Made by a program: the position numbers and the translations under genes. Positions 11,019 to 21,450 of a stretch of 64,000 nt of DNA are shown here, piece by piece. Every line of letters starts with the position of its first letter. Within the stretch, counting starts at the first letter, position 1. Origin of the DNA: Spodoptera frugiperda (lineage: Eukaryota > Arthropoda > Insecta > Lepidoptera > Noctuidae); contig NC_064226.1 of assembly GCF_023101765.2 (NCBI RefSeq), positions 2,100,001 to 2,164,000 on the forward strand. Reading direction: 5' to 3'. Under the pieces are notes generated by a model. The model was given only the letters and a program-made list of their open reading frames with translations. It was not told the DNA's origin and ran no database searches.

Positions 11019-12216
11019 TTTTTTTTTTTTTTTTTTTTTACATTTAATGGGTCGACGTTTGACCGCTATCTCACCTGATGGTAAGTGATGATGCGGCCTA
11101 CGGTGGAGCACGTCTGCCCATAAGCAACCTATTCACTCGGGCCTTGAAGACACCCAGGTTATACCCATCAGGGAACACAGACTCCGGCAAGGAGTTCCAC
11201 TCCCTAGCAGTTCGCACAAGGAAGCTTGAAGCGAAACGCTTCGTGCGAGTGGGTGGGATATCTACCATAAAGCGGTGACGCCTCGCCGATTGTCTTGTGG
11301 TTCGATGATGAAAAGGACTAGGGGGAATCAAGTTGTGCAATTCCCCCGCACACTCTCCGAAATGTATCCGGTAAAAAACGGAAAGGCTTGCGACCTTGCG
11401 CCTGTGTTCAAGGCTTTGAAGCCGGGCCTCCACAAGCGCATCATCGTTGATGAGCTTCTTGGCACGCCTTTCAATGTGTTCGAGCGCATCTAGCTGGCAT
11501 TTAGCCGAGCCGTCCCAAAGGTGAGAACAGTACTCCATACATGACCGAACCTGCGCTTGGTACAGGCTCAGCAGTTGTTTCGGTGTGAAGTACCGTCTCA
11601 CCTTCGAGAGGATACCCAACTTCCTACCAGCCAGATGCGCCTTCGACTCTATATAAGAGCCGAAGTTTAGCGTTGGCGATAGAGTTACGCCCAGAAGCTC
11701 TAGATGATCCGATATTGGAACGGATACATTTCGGAAAGTAGGAGCCAGCGGAAATTGACTCCGTTTGGCAGAGAATAGACACGCCTGGGTTTTGGTAGCG
11801 TTGAACTTGACCAAGTTGGCGTCACCCCAATCGGAGACCGCCTTCAAGGACGAGTTCAACCGTTCGACCATGGATTCTCTTAGAGACTGGATCTGTGTTC
11901 CGCTAGTCCGCGCATCGGACACATACCTTTCAACAACTGTGCTGTCATCTGCATACCCAAAGATACCGGGCTTAAGCAGGTCGTTGATGTGCAGCAAAAA
12001 GAGCGTTGCTGAAAGTACTGACCCCTGAGGGACTCCGGCGTTGATACCAAATTGGTCAGACGAGCAGCCATCGATGACTACTCGAATTGACCGATCCCTC
12101 AGGAAGTCTGCAATCCATCTGCACAGATCAGCGGGAAGTCCATATGCAGGAAGCTTGCCGATAAGGCTGTCGTGCCAAACCCTGTCAAAGGCCTTCGATA
12201 TATCGAGTGAGACCGC
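11019..12216 (-). mobile_element. 5'-truncated Jockey-like LINE inserted in gene C exon 2
   Basis: Minus strand; poly(A) tail appears as the T run 11019-11039. An open frame from about 12208 to the stop at 11098 encodes the reverse transcriptase core and C-terminus. Motifs in order: [40 protein letters not shown], then thumb and tail regions ([34 protein letters not shown]). No internal stop was noticed, so the insertion looks young. The 5' part (endonuclease, RT N-terminus) is missing. The 3' end recurs, truncated, at 51888-52068 and, degraded, at about 26405-26520. Confidence 0.85.
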
Positions 12217-12920
12217 TTACTCGGTTACTAGACTGTCTTCGGTTACTAGACTGTCTTCGGTTACTAGACTGCCTTCGGTTACTAGACTGCCTTCGGTTAC
12301 TAGACTGTCTTCGGTTACTAGACTGTCTTCGGTTACTAGACTGCCTTCGGTTACTAGACTGCCTTCGGTTGCTAGACTGCCTTCGGTTGCTAGACTGCCT
12401 TCGGTTACTAGACTGCCTTCGGTTACTAGACTGCCTTCGGTTACTAGACTGCCTTCGGTTACTAGACTGTCTTCGGTTACTAGACTGCCTTCGGTTACTA
12501 GACTGCCTTCGGTTACTAGACTGCCTTCGGTTACTAGACTGCCTTCGGTTACTAGACTGTCTTCGGTTACTAGACTGCCTTCGGTTACTAGACTGCCTTC
12601 GGTTACTAGACTGCCTTCGGTTACTAGACTGTCTTCGGTTACTAGACTGCCTTCGGTTACTAGACTGCCTTCGGTTACTAGACTGTCTTCGGTTACTAGA
12701 CTGTCTTCGGTTACTAGACTGTCTTCGGTTACTAGACTGCCTTCGGTTGCTAGACTGCCTTCGGTTACTAGACTGCCTTCGGTTACTAGACTGCCTTCGG
12801 TTACTAGACTGCCTTCGGTTACTAGACTGCCTTCGGTTACTAGACTGTCTTCGGTTACTAGACTGCCTTCGGTTACTAGACTGTCTTCGGTTACTAGACT
12901 GCCTTCGGTTACTAGACTGT
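12217..12920. repeat. 18-bp minisatellite, array 2 (about 40 units)
   Basis: Same unit as array 1 on the other side of the LINE, directly after the gene C exon 2 start. The minus frame is open through the whole array (D/G-S-L-V-T-E). The other two apparent frames (SVTRLP and LLDCLR types on the plus strand) are by-products of an 18-bp period without stops. Confidence 0.95.
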
Positions 12921-12950
12921 CACCACGCTGAGCATCTCCGTACGTCGCTG

Positions 12951-14786
12951 TGAAGTAAGTGTTTATTGTTTTAGTAAACTTGAAACATTTCATACGGTTA
13001 ATCTTTTAAGGTGTAAAGAGTTAAATCTTTTGACAAATCTGTAATTTAATCTGACTTGTAACAACTACACAGTTATTCAGTTGTATATAAATGGAAATAT
13101 ACTGTAAACGTAAACTAAAATTTCACTTTGAATAGGGGAGACCATGGGAGAGAAAATCCTAGTGTGGGCAATGTTTAAAAAAAAGAATATCTATACCTAT
13201 CTGTTTGTTACTTTTTCATGCAAAACTACTGTACGCTAAAATAAATTTTGTTTTATCAATTTGTAAAATGTATTAAGCTTTGGGTTGACATTGCAGTCCG
13301 TGATAGTTTTTGAAAGCCTCCTCTACATCTACGTAACAGGGTTTACTCCACGCTTTACAACATTTGAGGTTGTAATTTTGCCAGAGAGGCTCTGTTAAAT
13401 GTGTGGTTCCCTGTAAATTAATTACCCATACCCATTTCAATCCAAAATATCTTGATTGATCTTAGTTAAGAGAAACTTCACACAACTACCTATTGTGAAA
13501 AATTGAACTTGATCTAAAGATTATTGATTGAATTCGGTTATTAAATTCAGCCGTTAGCCACTTTTCACGAGTCCCCTAGAATGAGGCGAGGCATGTTCGA
13601 GACACGCCGTGCTCTTTATTTCGACGAACTGGACGGCTCCCTGTTTCTCGGCAGCTTATAGAACCATAGTGCCTCGGTTTTATGAGGCACTATTTCCTAA
13701 CCCAGTGCGCGGATTGAGGCCACGACTCTTGCCACCCCGAGCTCAGAAAGCGGCATAGTCTCTTCAAAGGTTTTCCCGCTGGCCATTACCAGAGTATCGT
13801 CTGCGTAACAAATGACGTGGACATCAGCGGGAAGTTCAACACGCAGGACCGCGTCGTAAGCGAGGTTCCACAATACAGATCCCTGTGGAACCCCACATGT
13901 TATCTCCCTCCGCTGAACGCTACCGTCCCGGCCCACATAGCGAATGTGCCGGTCACGCAGGTAAGCCCCGACGATATTTTGCAAATAGGGAGGAATCCCG
14001 TGATGAACAAGGACGTCATCCTACGACCCTTACGACTTATACCAGTCCCTTTATTAGTCACAAGCTGTCGTTACGAAACTGATGCGTGCCGGTCTCGCGT
14101 GCTGTGGCCAGTTACTGTTTTTTATTCACGAGATATGTTCACAACATTGCTAAACCTTGTCCACGCCGGCCGATAGACGCGATCAATATAATCACACATC
14201 CGCGCGGAGAGCAACTCCGTACGAGGTCCGCGTTGCCCTAGTAATCACATAATAAAATCCATTTTAGAAGGTCCAAATTAAGTTGGATCTTAAATGAAAC
14301 TAGGAATAAAATAATGTTTAAAATTCTTTAAGAGTTGTGTCTAAAACTGACATTTTCACCTACCGTTCCGCGAAAATTCAAGGTTGCCTCGGTAGGGAGG
14401 GGTGGCCGTTCACGCGCGCTCTTTGGGCGTTTGCGTCCCGTTGCAACCACAGAGTAATCACACCATAGACTACATTACGTTATTTTTTAATAGTCGCGCT
14501 ATAATATGTAATTTGAAATTCTATCTGATTTTATAAGGCTCAAAAAGTAAGTATCCTTTTTGAAGAGCACTGCTAAAACTACTTAGCACTGAACACATTT
14601 ATAGAATTCTGTAATCAGACATCAGTCATAATGCGACGAGGCATAATATTCCATATCTACCCTATCTAGTGCATGCAGTTCACTTTTTAACACACACTAA
14701 CAGCCTTTTTTTTTGAGGGGGGAAAAAATTATGATGTACTGATACGTAAGTATGTATTTTGATTTAAAATAAAAAAAGTAATATTT
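12951..14786 (-). other. intron of gene C with retroelement debris
   Basis: Enlarged compared with the gene B intron (about 270 bp). It holds a short SINE A tail (about 13135-13185), a segment also present at 20.8-21.4 kb, a reverse transcriptase fragment, and about 500 bases before exon 1 with no recognised content apart from a remnant of the retroposon C tail near 14707-14730. Confidence 0.6.
13600..14010 (-). mobile_element. R1-clade reverse transcriptase fragment
   Basis: The ORF 13984-13697 reads [39 protein letters not shown] and CYADDTLVMA. The PQGS and YADD boxes identify a non-LTR RT, and the spacing and WNL..D following PQGS fit the R1 group. A few residues after PQGSV are missing, so it is decayed. 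It interrupts sequence that is continuous in the related copy at 20.97-21.24 kb. Confidence 0.7.
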
Positions 14787-14984
14787 ACTTACATGTATCA
14801 ACATTTGCTGAAGACGTGGATACTGGACACGGGTATCCCTGTACCTCAAACAAAGCACAACATGAAACTATCAGCCACCAGACTAATTTCATTTTTACTT
14901 TTTTTTGTTTTTTTATACTTCACTTTATCTATTGTTGCTCGTAATAAAACCCAACAGTTTCTGTTGTGACCAGCCAGGATTCGC

Positions 14985-14995
14985 GTTTATATAGT
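14985..14995 (-). promoter_or_regulatory. TATA box of gene C
   Basis: Minus strand CTATATAAACGCG, equivalent in position and flanks to the gene B TATA. The promoter thus looks intact even though the coding exon is broken. Confidence 0.55.
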
Positions 14996-15162
14996 TTATT
15001 CTATTCCAAACTTCCAACTTATTTGCATTGAACACGAATTTCGGCCTGCACTACTGCATTTTCCTCATATTCTATTGTCGTCAGTCAGTAACTTGTTTCG
15101 TCATTACTATGACGAATTAATATTGAATGATTCAGAATAATTTATTAAAATACTTAATGTTT

Positions 15163-16000
15163 ACATTTGATGACATTACGTTCCGGCTAGCTGTGTGCTT
15201 ACGGTTGGGTGCTCCCTGTGTCTCTCCGCATTGTTGTCACTGTGGAGAAAGAGTCGATGGCTCGGGACACCATGGTCTTCCATGCCGTAGAAGTGCAGGC
15301 CGCATAAGTCGTCATGCCAGCATCAACGACATTATTTGTCGTGCTCTCGCCTCAGCCGGCGTACCAGCCGTATTAGAACCTAATGGTTTGGTTCGTGATG
15401 ATGGCAAGAGACCAGATGGTATGTCGTTGCTGCCTTGGAAGATGGGTAGGCCTTTGGTGTGGGACGCTACGTGTGTAGACACCCTTGCGCCATCTCATCT
15501 TCTAAGTACCGCTGCATGCGCTGGTGCGGCTGCTTCCGCGGCTGAGGACCTCAAGGGGCGTAAATATTCTAACTTACTTGGCAACTATTATTTTGAGCCG
15601 TTTGGGGTCGAAACACTTGGGCCATGGGGTCCTGGTGCATATTCCCTATATAAAGAGATTGCACATAAGCTATTCGACTCTACGCGTGACCAGAAGGCTG
15701 GCTATTTCTTCGGTCAGAAGATAAGCATTGCCATTCAACGTGGCAATGCGGCCAGTCTTTTGGGAACGTTCCCCAGTGACAGCGATGCGAACGAGTACTT
15801 CGACGCCTAACCACGCCTAACGCCTTTATTTTAGTTTTAAGTTAGTTTTTATTCCTTTTTTTTTGTTTTGGTATTTTTAAGTTGTAAATAATGTGTTAGT
15901 TAATAAATACTCTATCATGTAGTGATTATTTTTATACTAATTATATTTATATGTAGATTTTCTAGTATATTAAGGTCATGTTACAATATTAATTCTTAAA
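15163..16000 (+). mobile_element. retroelement 3' part with CCHC + RPD..D domain, 11-bp TSD
   Basis: An 838-bp insertion flanked by ACTTAATGTTT at 15152-15162 and 16001-16011. Its ORF runs to 15810; the first codons of the 227-residue frame are target sequence, so the element starts mid-protein. Visible motifs (numbering from the ATG at 15127): CxxC at 36-39, HH 48-49 and C53 (zinc-knuckle-like), RH 62-63, RPDG 95-98, WDATC 112-116, IQRGNAASLLGTFP near the end. The order CCHC, RH, K/RPD, D resembles the restriction-like endonuclease domain at the C-terminus of R2/NeSL-type non-LTR elements. That assignment is inference. No poly(A). The absence of an RT indicates 5' truncation. Confidence 0.65.
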
Positions 16001-16011
16001 ACTTAATGTTT

Positions 16012-17785
16012 TATTTTTCTCGAAGAATTTGATTTTAATGACGGGGGGAACCTTCAAAAGGCACCTAGCTTTTTGGGGATAAAAATCTAGGGAGTGTGAA
16101 ATTTCTACCTCTCTAAAGTCTCCCTGGTGGCTACCCTTCCCACTTGCAAGGGGTACCAAGTCCTCATAGTAGATCTGCTCCCAAGGCCCGCGGTGTAAAG
16201 CCTGTTACGGCACATCCCTATGGACACGTGCGTCTCCCATAACCCTTCCCTGGGTTTCTCTCCTATACCTCGTGTGCAAACATACAAACATCACATGCTG
16301 ACACGAACAAAATGTTGGTTGCACCAAAAGTTGTTTCGTGGGAAGCGAAATTGACTTTGCACTACACCAACCGTGAAGTCCAAGTATCACCCTATACAAT
16401 AGGTTGTTTGCTGGTCCGTCAATTACGCTGAAACTACTGAACAGATTTTGATAAAATTTGATATACAGACAGGATATGAACTAACTTGGCTGATAGGACT
16501 AATTATTCCACGGGAACACGCTCAAAGTCACTGGCAAGAATCAGAATCAGTACCAACAGCTTATACGTGGTCACTGCTGACCAAAGGTCTCTTCTCACAC
16601 GAAATCTCACAATAAATAAATAAATCTTGCCCTTCTTTTGTTGTCCACCTCCGCTATTTGATAAATAAACTTAGTTTTATTTGGTTATAAAATGGTACTC
16701 ATTGGACGTTTGCCGCGAACGGTGTTAGTGTCGCCGCACACGGGCCACACGCGACAGCCACAAACGCCGCGACAAGAGGCAAGAAACGGCCACAAAAGTA
16801 GCTGAAGCGCGACAGCCACTTGTGGCCGATGGTCGACACTTGCGGTCGGGATTATATCTCTGATATAAGTATTTCTATATCCATATTTATCTACCTATAT
16901 TAACCACAGACTACGTGCGTGCGTAATCATTGGCTCCAACAGGTTTACTGAGGTAAGGCGTTTTGTGTCGCCGGTGCGGGCCACAAGAAGCAAGCTGCGA
17001 CGATTTGTTATTTGCGTGCGGTAGTTGATTTGGTAATAGATCCCTTCCAGATTCTTTGTCCTTTGTTGAAAGAGTGGTCGCATCCAACACTGCCTTTATT
17101 GAATACACTTTCTTTCTATAGCTTGAAGTGCAGCCGTGTATACCTACGCTTGTATGGTGAACAACGCTAAACGTTATGTCTTTCATTTTAAATCTCAAAA
17201 TTATCTGTCGTCTGCCAAATGGGTAAATGTATAATTCAGAAAATGTTAAAAATTACTTAATTTTATTGTTGCTTTTCGTAACGAACTGTACCTATTTAAA
17301 ACAAAATGTGTGTATAATGCTATGGTTTGATGCTTTTCATAATTAAAATTGGGGGAACCCGTTCATTGCTTTGTTCATTGCATTGGCTCTCCTGCGCAAT
17401 AATAATTAGCCAATGAAAAAGTACTGCATTGTGGGAAAACGGAATATACTTAAATACTTTACATGGAATCGTAATTATATATTTATTTTTATTACAAACT
17501 GAATCATTAGATGCGCGAACAAAATATATGTATACATAGCCAGAGCAAAAATTTTAATACAAACACAAAATATTTTTTTTTTTGTTTTTTAAAAAACGTT
17601 GCCCCACACTAGGATTTTCTCCTGTGTCGTGGGTGCGTTTACAAACACACAAGTTCACATACACATATTTAGCTGTTCGGTGCATTTGTTTACGATCAGA
17701 TCAGGTACTAGGATAATGGATTACATTGGAATATGTAAATTAATTCGTGATGAACTTGATCGTTATGTATGTATGTATAGTTAAC
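16012..17785. repeat. segmental duplication, copy B (flank of gene C)
   Basis: Matches copy A as listed there, ending at GATGAACTTGATCGTTATG with a TATG microsatellite at 17750-17780. It carries its own copy of the old SINE A (about 16200-16390) and a further short SINE A fragment (about 17590-17665). GC-rich GCCACACGCGACAGCCAC-type repeat debris lies at 16730-17000. No gene seen. Confidence 0.65.
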
Positions 17786-18124
17786 CGATTCATAGCCAAT
17801 TACTCAACAGTTACTCAAGTGATTGAAAAATCTTTAGGATGGCCGATGACTCAATTGTTGAGTCAAACCAAATTTGTATAAAAACAGATTTAAAAAAAAT
17901 GTCACTTAAACTACGTCAATGCCAATGACTCAATAGTTAAGTAAACTTGCGCAATCGGGTAAAAATAAAACTAAATAATTCAAGATGTTTTCAAAATTTC
18001 TTCAATGCTTGTATCCGAACTGTTGTTAGAAACTACATTGCAACTTTTACGAGATTCAGTGAATGGACGCTTCTTTGGCATACTTTTTACCCGATTGCTC
18101 CAGAAGGAGGGTTATGTTTTTCGA

Positions 18125-18165
18125 GAGTATGTATGTATGTATGTAGGTATGTATGTATAATTGTT
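18125..18165. repeat. TATG microsatellite
   Basis: Tandem GTATGTAT run with one interruption. Similar TATG tracts occur near 9300, 17765, 24680, 42725, 49745 and 52122, several of them at repeat-element ends. Confidence 0.8.
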
Positions 18166-18189
18166 TGGCACGCTCTGTAGCCTAAACGC

Positions 18190-18400
18190 CTTGATGGATT
18201 TTGGCTTGAGAGGTGTCGTTAGATTTGTATTTATTGTGAGAGTGACACTTGATATACCAAAATAAAAAACATGGCGAATTTTTGGTGCCAAATTCGAATA
18301 TTGCTCACTCTCTAGTGGCCTGAACGACTCGATGTATTTCAGTTTGATAGGGGTCCTTTGATTCGTATTTACTGTGAGCGTGACACTGGATATACCAAAA
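18190..18400. repeat. imperfect direct repeat of about 120 bp, two units
   Basis: TTTATTGTGAGAGTGACACT / GATATACCAAAAT near 18225-18265 recurs as TTTACTGTGAGCGTGACACT / GATATACCAAAAT near 18368-18403, with CCT(A/G)AACG upstream of each. No coding frame. Confidence 0.5.
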
Positions 18401-18447
18401 TATTAAAATAGTAAAACTATAGGAAAATAAAATAAAAAAGGTAATTT

Positions 18448-18756
18448 AAAAAACTAAAAAACCTGACTGTGTTTCTTTGTAATGATAATCAAAAACCCTA
18501 ATGGCAGCCACACACGATACAGTAAACTTGCACAAGTCCAGTGAACAGTATCGTGTGTGGCTGCCATAAAATAAGAAAGTCACCGTAAAATTGAAGCAGT
18601 CGGGACCCATTCTAGAAAGCCAGCCGTATGTGCCCTCACTAAGTCTTTATATTTAGAATGGATCCAGACTGCTTCAATTTTACGGTGACTTTCTTATCTT
18701 AGGGTTTTTTGATTTTCATATTATAAAGAAACGCAGTCGGGATTTTTAATGGTGTT
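18448..18756. mobile_element. nested foldback elements (MITEs)
   Basis: Outer foldback: AATCAAAAACCCTAA near 18487-18500 pairs with TTAGGGTTTTTTGATT near 18699-18714, and further flanking sequence also pairs. Its inner stem is perfect over 31 bp (18571-18601 with 18667-18697). A second hairpin with perfect 20-bp arms (18501-18520 and 18548-18567, starting ATGGCAGCCACACACG) is inserted in only one arm of the outer element. Pure inverted-repeat structure, no ORF. Confidence 0.75.
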
Positions 18757-18965
18757 TTAAATTATTTGTAAAATCGATTGACTACAGCTTGGAAAACCTT
18801 GATTTTCTTTATCTTCATTTTGTTCATCATGGAAATCAGTAAACAATGCCTGGCTACATTCAGCAAAATTGTCGTAGTCCAGATTATCTACAAATAATAT
18901 TACAATAATAAATATTACACGCAACTAAAAGGACTCCACCATGTAAAAATTAAAAAATGCACTTA

Positions 18966-19939
18966 GGGGAAAGTGGGGGAAACACGAACACCTAAGGGAA
19001 AATATAAATAAAACAGTGGAATCAAATCACAGAGTTTCTTTAATTATTAAATTATAAACTTTACTTATCTAGCTAACGTATTACTAATCAACGTCATTAT
19101 TTTTTTTAATAAAATATAACAAAATGACCAAAAAACAAAACCCTTAGTGTTCGGTTTTACCCAACTGATGTCGGGTAAAGCCGAACACCAAGTGGGGTAA
19201 TCACGTACTAACATTACTAAGGTAAATTGTAGTTTTTGGAACATAAGTATTTGCTGCTCTGCCAATGCTGAGTTTCTTGGTTTGAACATCGACTATAGCC
19301 TTTTTGAGATCCTCTAAACTGTATTTAGTTTCAGTTTCTCTTTTATAATTACGGGGCATCTGAAACAGTTTATTTGATGTTTAGCATTATCAAAATCACC
19401 CGAAAACAAAATTTAGTGCCACAAAGAAATCAACATAGACTGGAAAACACTATAACCCTATTTGCCAGTGGCTAGTTGGAAAAATAATATGAACAGGGAA
19501 CTAACAAAAAAAGGAGAGAGGAGTAATGCCGAACGTTCGAGATTACCCCACATGCAGCGTTCGCCTTTACCCCACCGGGTCGAAAAAAATAAAATGGAAA
19601 AAATATTCTAAGTTATAAAACTTTTACCAAATGCGTCACTGTCATTTGAATGGTTTAGTATGTAAGTTTCCCACTATGTAAAGGTTAAATAACTATTCTC
19701 AATAGAAATAAAGCTACACCAAGTTCAATTTATCAAAAAATTACATCGAAAACATTGAAAATATAAAAATTGACATACCTTGAAAAGTACGTGTGTCCGC
19801 GTCTCCCGTGTCGTTGACTGGCACTGGTGGTGGCGTGATCTTTGAGTTACCGGCGAGTGATATACGGCTATATCTTTCTAACATATTAAAACTATTGGGT
19901 TCGGGTTTACCCCGCGTTCGCGTTTACCCCACTTTCCCC
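18966..19939 (-). mobile_element. pogo-like DNA transposon remnant with HTH exon
   Basis: 974 bp between terminal inverted repeats starting GGGGAAAGTGGGG, flanked by TA on each side (18964-18965 and 19940-19941), the target duplication of Tc1/mariner/pogo elements. Subterminal copies of GGGTAAA.CCGAAC-type sequence occur inside. On the minus strand, after TGTTTCAG, an ATG at 19359 opens MPRNYKRETETKY, then LEDLKKAI and IGRAANTYVPKTTIY, ending in a TGA at 19203-19201. This is the pattern of an HTH_psq/CENP-B-like DNA-binding N-terminus as in pogo/Tigger/jerky transposases. The catalytic DDE part is absent, so it is non-autonomous. Confidence 0.75.
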
Positions 19940-19943
19940 TACC

Positions 19944-20360
19944 GTAGAATATAAAAGAAGAATAAACGCCATCTTCAAAACAAAACTTTCTGGAAAACAC
20001 TTAGTAAAAGCTATAAACACTTTCGCTATTCCCATACTAACATACTCATTTGGAATAATTAAATGGACAAAAACAGATATAGAACAACTCGAAGGCACAA
20101 TACCCACTGCACTAACAAAACACAATAATCTACATCCTAAATCAGCAATAGAGAGATTAATCATTAAAAGGCAGAATGGTGGCAGAGGGCTAATAGATAT
20201 ACATTACCTCTGGCAAAAAACAAATAAGTAAATTGAAACATTTTTCCATACTAAATCCCAAAGTAGTAACATCCATAAGGCCATAGTTATGAACGATATC
20301 AACTAGGTACACACCACTTAATCAAAAAAACAATAAGTGAACAAATAGGCGCACAGACTC
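19944..20360 (+). mobile_element. non-LTR RT C-terminal fragment (R2/R4-like)
   Basis: Open frame 19944-20231 (95 codons): YKRRINAIFKTKLSG, AINTFAIPILTYSFGIIKW, HPKSAIERLIIKRQNGGRG, LIDI. This is the region after the RT palm in R2/R4/Dong-type elements. A frameshift follows, and recognisable residues continue weakly to about 20360. It abuts the TA of the pogo-like element. Confidence 0.6.
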
Positions 20361-20398
20361 CGAACGCTCTGAACCAAAATGACCCACAGAAAGAAAAA

Positions 20399-20438
20399 CT
20401 TGAAACCTGGAAAAGGGTTTCCTTTTCCAGGTTTCAAG
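20399..20438. repeat. perfect 17-bp hairpin
   Basis: Arms 20399-20415 and 20422-20438 (CTTGAAACCTGGAAAAG and its complement) with a 6-nt loop, followed by two more TTTCAAG repeats up to 20456. It lies just before an R1 repeat. Confidence 0.85.
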
Positions 20439-20512
20439 TTTCAAGTAGGTTTCAAGTCAAGCTTACATGGCCGACACCCACCTGAAACAAGCTCACATTA
20501 ACACATTTTTTT

Positions 20513-20795
<283 letters not shown>

Positions 20796-20804
20796 AAGTA
20801 CTCA

Positions 20805-21450
20805 CAAAAACAAAAGTTTGTTAGGATACATGAATCTATACCTATGTGTTTGTTACTTTCTCATGCAAAACTACTGAAGGCTAAAATACGTTTCGTTTAA
20901 TTTATAGAATTTATTATCAGCTTTGGGTTGACATTACATTTTTTTACACAACGACCTAAAGTAAACAATGATTATGGATTGAATTCTGTTATTAAATTCA
21001 GCCGTACACAATCTCTCACGAGACCCCTAGAAAGAGTAGCCGTATTGACACATGTAAAGACAAAGTCAAAGCTTTGCTTTCAATTAAGCCACAACTAGGC
21101 AGTTTTGAAACAACAAAAACTGAATTGTCTGTCAGTCTGTCTGCCAGTGAAGCTGGGTGCTCTTTAAAAAGTGTAATTTCAAATGTTTCGTATTTTACTC
21201 TGTCGTCACAACAAGCTTACATCTACGTCATCCTACGACCCTTACGACTTATACCAGTCTCTTTATTAGTCACAAGCTGTCGTTACGAAACTGATGCGTG
21301 CCGGTCTCGCGTGCTGTGGCCAGTTACTGTTTTTTATTCACGAGATATGTTCACAACATTGCTGACCTTGGCGGAACGCCGGCCGCTAGACGCGATCAAT
21401 ATAATCACATAATAAAATCCATTTTAGAAGGTCCAAGTCATGTTAACGTT
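20805..21450 (+). repeat. second copy of gene C intron sequence
   Basis: 20825-20945 matches 13180-13300; 20965-21035 matches 13530-13590 (TTATTAAATTCAGCCGT, CACGAG.CCCCTAGAA); 21225-21440 matches 14010-14280 (ACGTCATCCTACGACCC onward). The copy lacks the RT fragment found in the gene C intron but has a family D fragment (about 21062-21190) near the same place. No exon of gene C is present here. Confidence 0.7.

Larger units (their letters stand above)
10246..14892 (-). pseudogene. gene C: disrupted third paralog of genes A and B
   Basis: Exon 1 (14892-14793) is intact: signal peptide MKLVWWLIVSCCALFEVQG, 33 codons plus one base, donor T|GTAAGT, as in gene B. Exon 2 starts at 12947 after TTCACAG and reads T-S-TYGDAQRGD, then runs into S-L-V-T-E-G/D hexapeptides. 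A LINE (12216-11019) splits it. The reading frame resumes at 11018 with YGDA, more hexapeptides, then VPDAATELIKP, an acidic run EDEEDDDEDDDD, and ISMFFA, colinear with gene B. The conserved Gly-rich tail (GPVAVAN...ATAYG) is missing; the frame continues about 25 codons into retroposon C to a TAG at 10248-10246. Also lost is the part of gene B between QRGG and DSLVT. A pseudogene is most likely; a truncated secreted repeat protein cannot be excluded. Confidence 0.8.

Noticed and set aside
10591..12920. CRISPR-like regular repeat array
   Set aside because: Units are directly adjacent with no spacers, in an insect genome; it is a coding minisatellite.
10517..12953. Long plus-strand ORFs of SVTRLP and LLDCLR repeats across the minisatellite
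   Set aside because: An 18-bp period with no stop leaves several frames open. Only the minus frame S-L-V-T-E-G/D connects to gene C sequence on both sides.
15127..15162. Start codon of the 227-codon ORF as a genuine gene start
   Set aside because: These codons are target-site DNA also present in copy A near 6690-6720; the element itself begins at 15163.
15838..15910. Polyadenylation site of a host gene
   Set aside because: TTAATAAATA here is inside the retroelement 3' UTR bounded by the target duplication.
18125..18165. Telomere-like or regulatory TATG repeat
   Set aside because: Simple microsatellite found at several places; insect telomeric TTAGG is not present.
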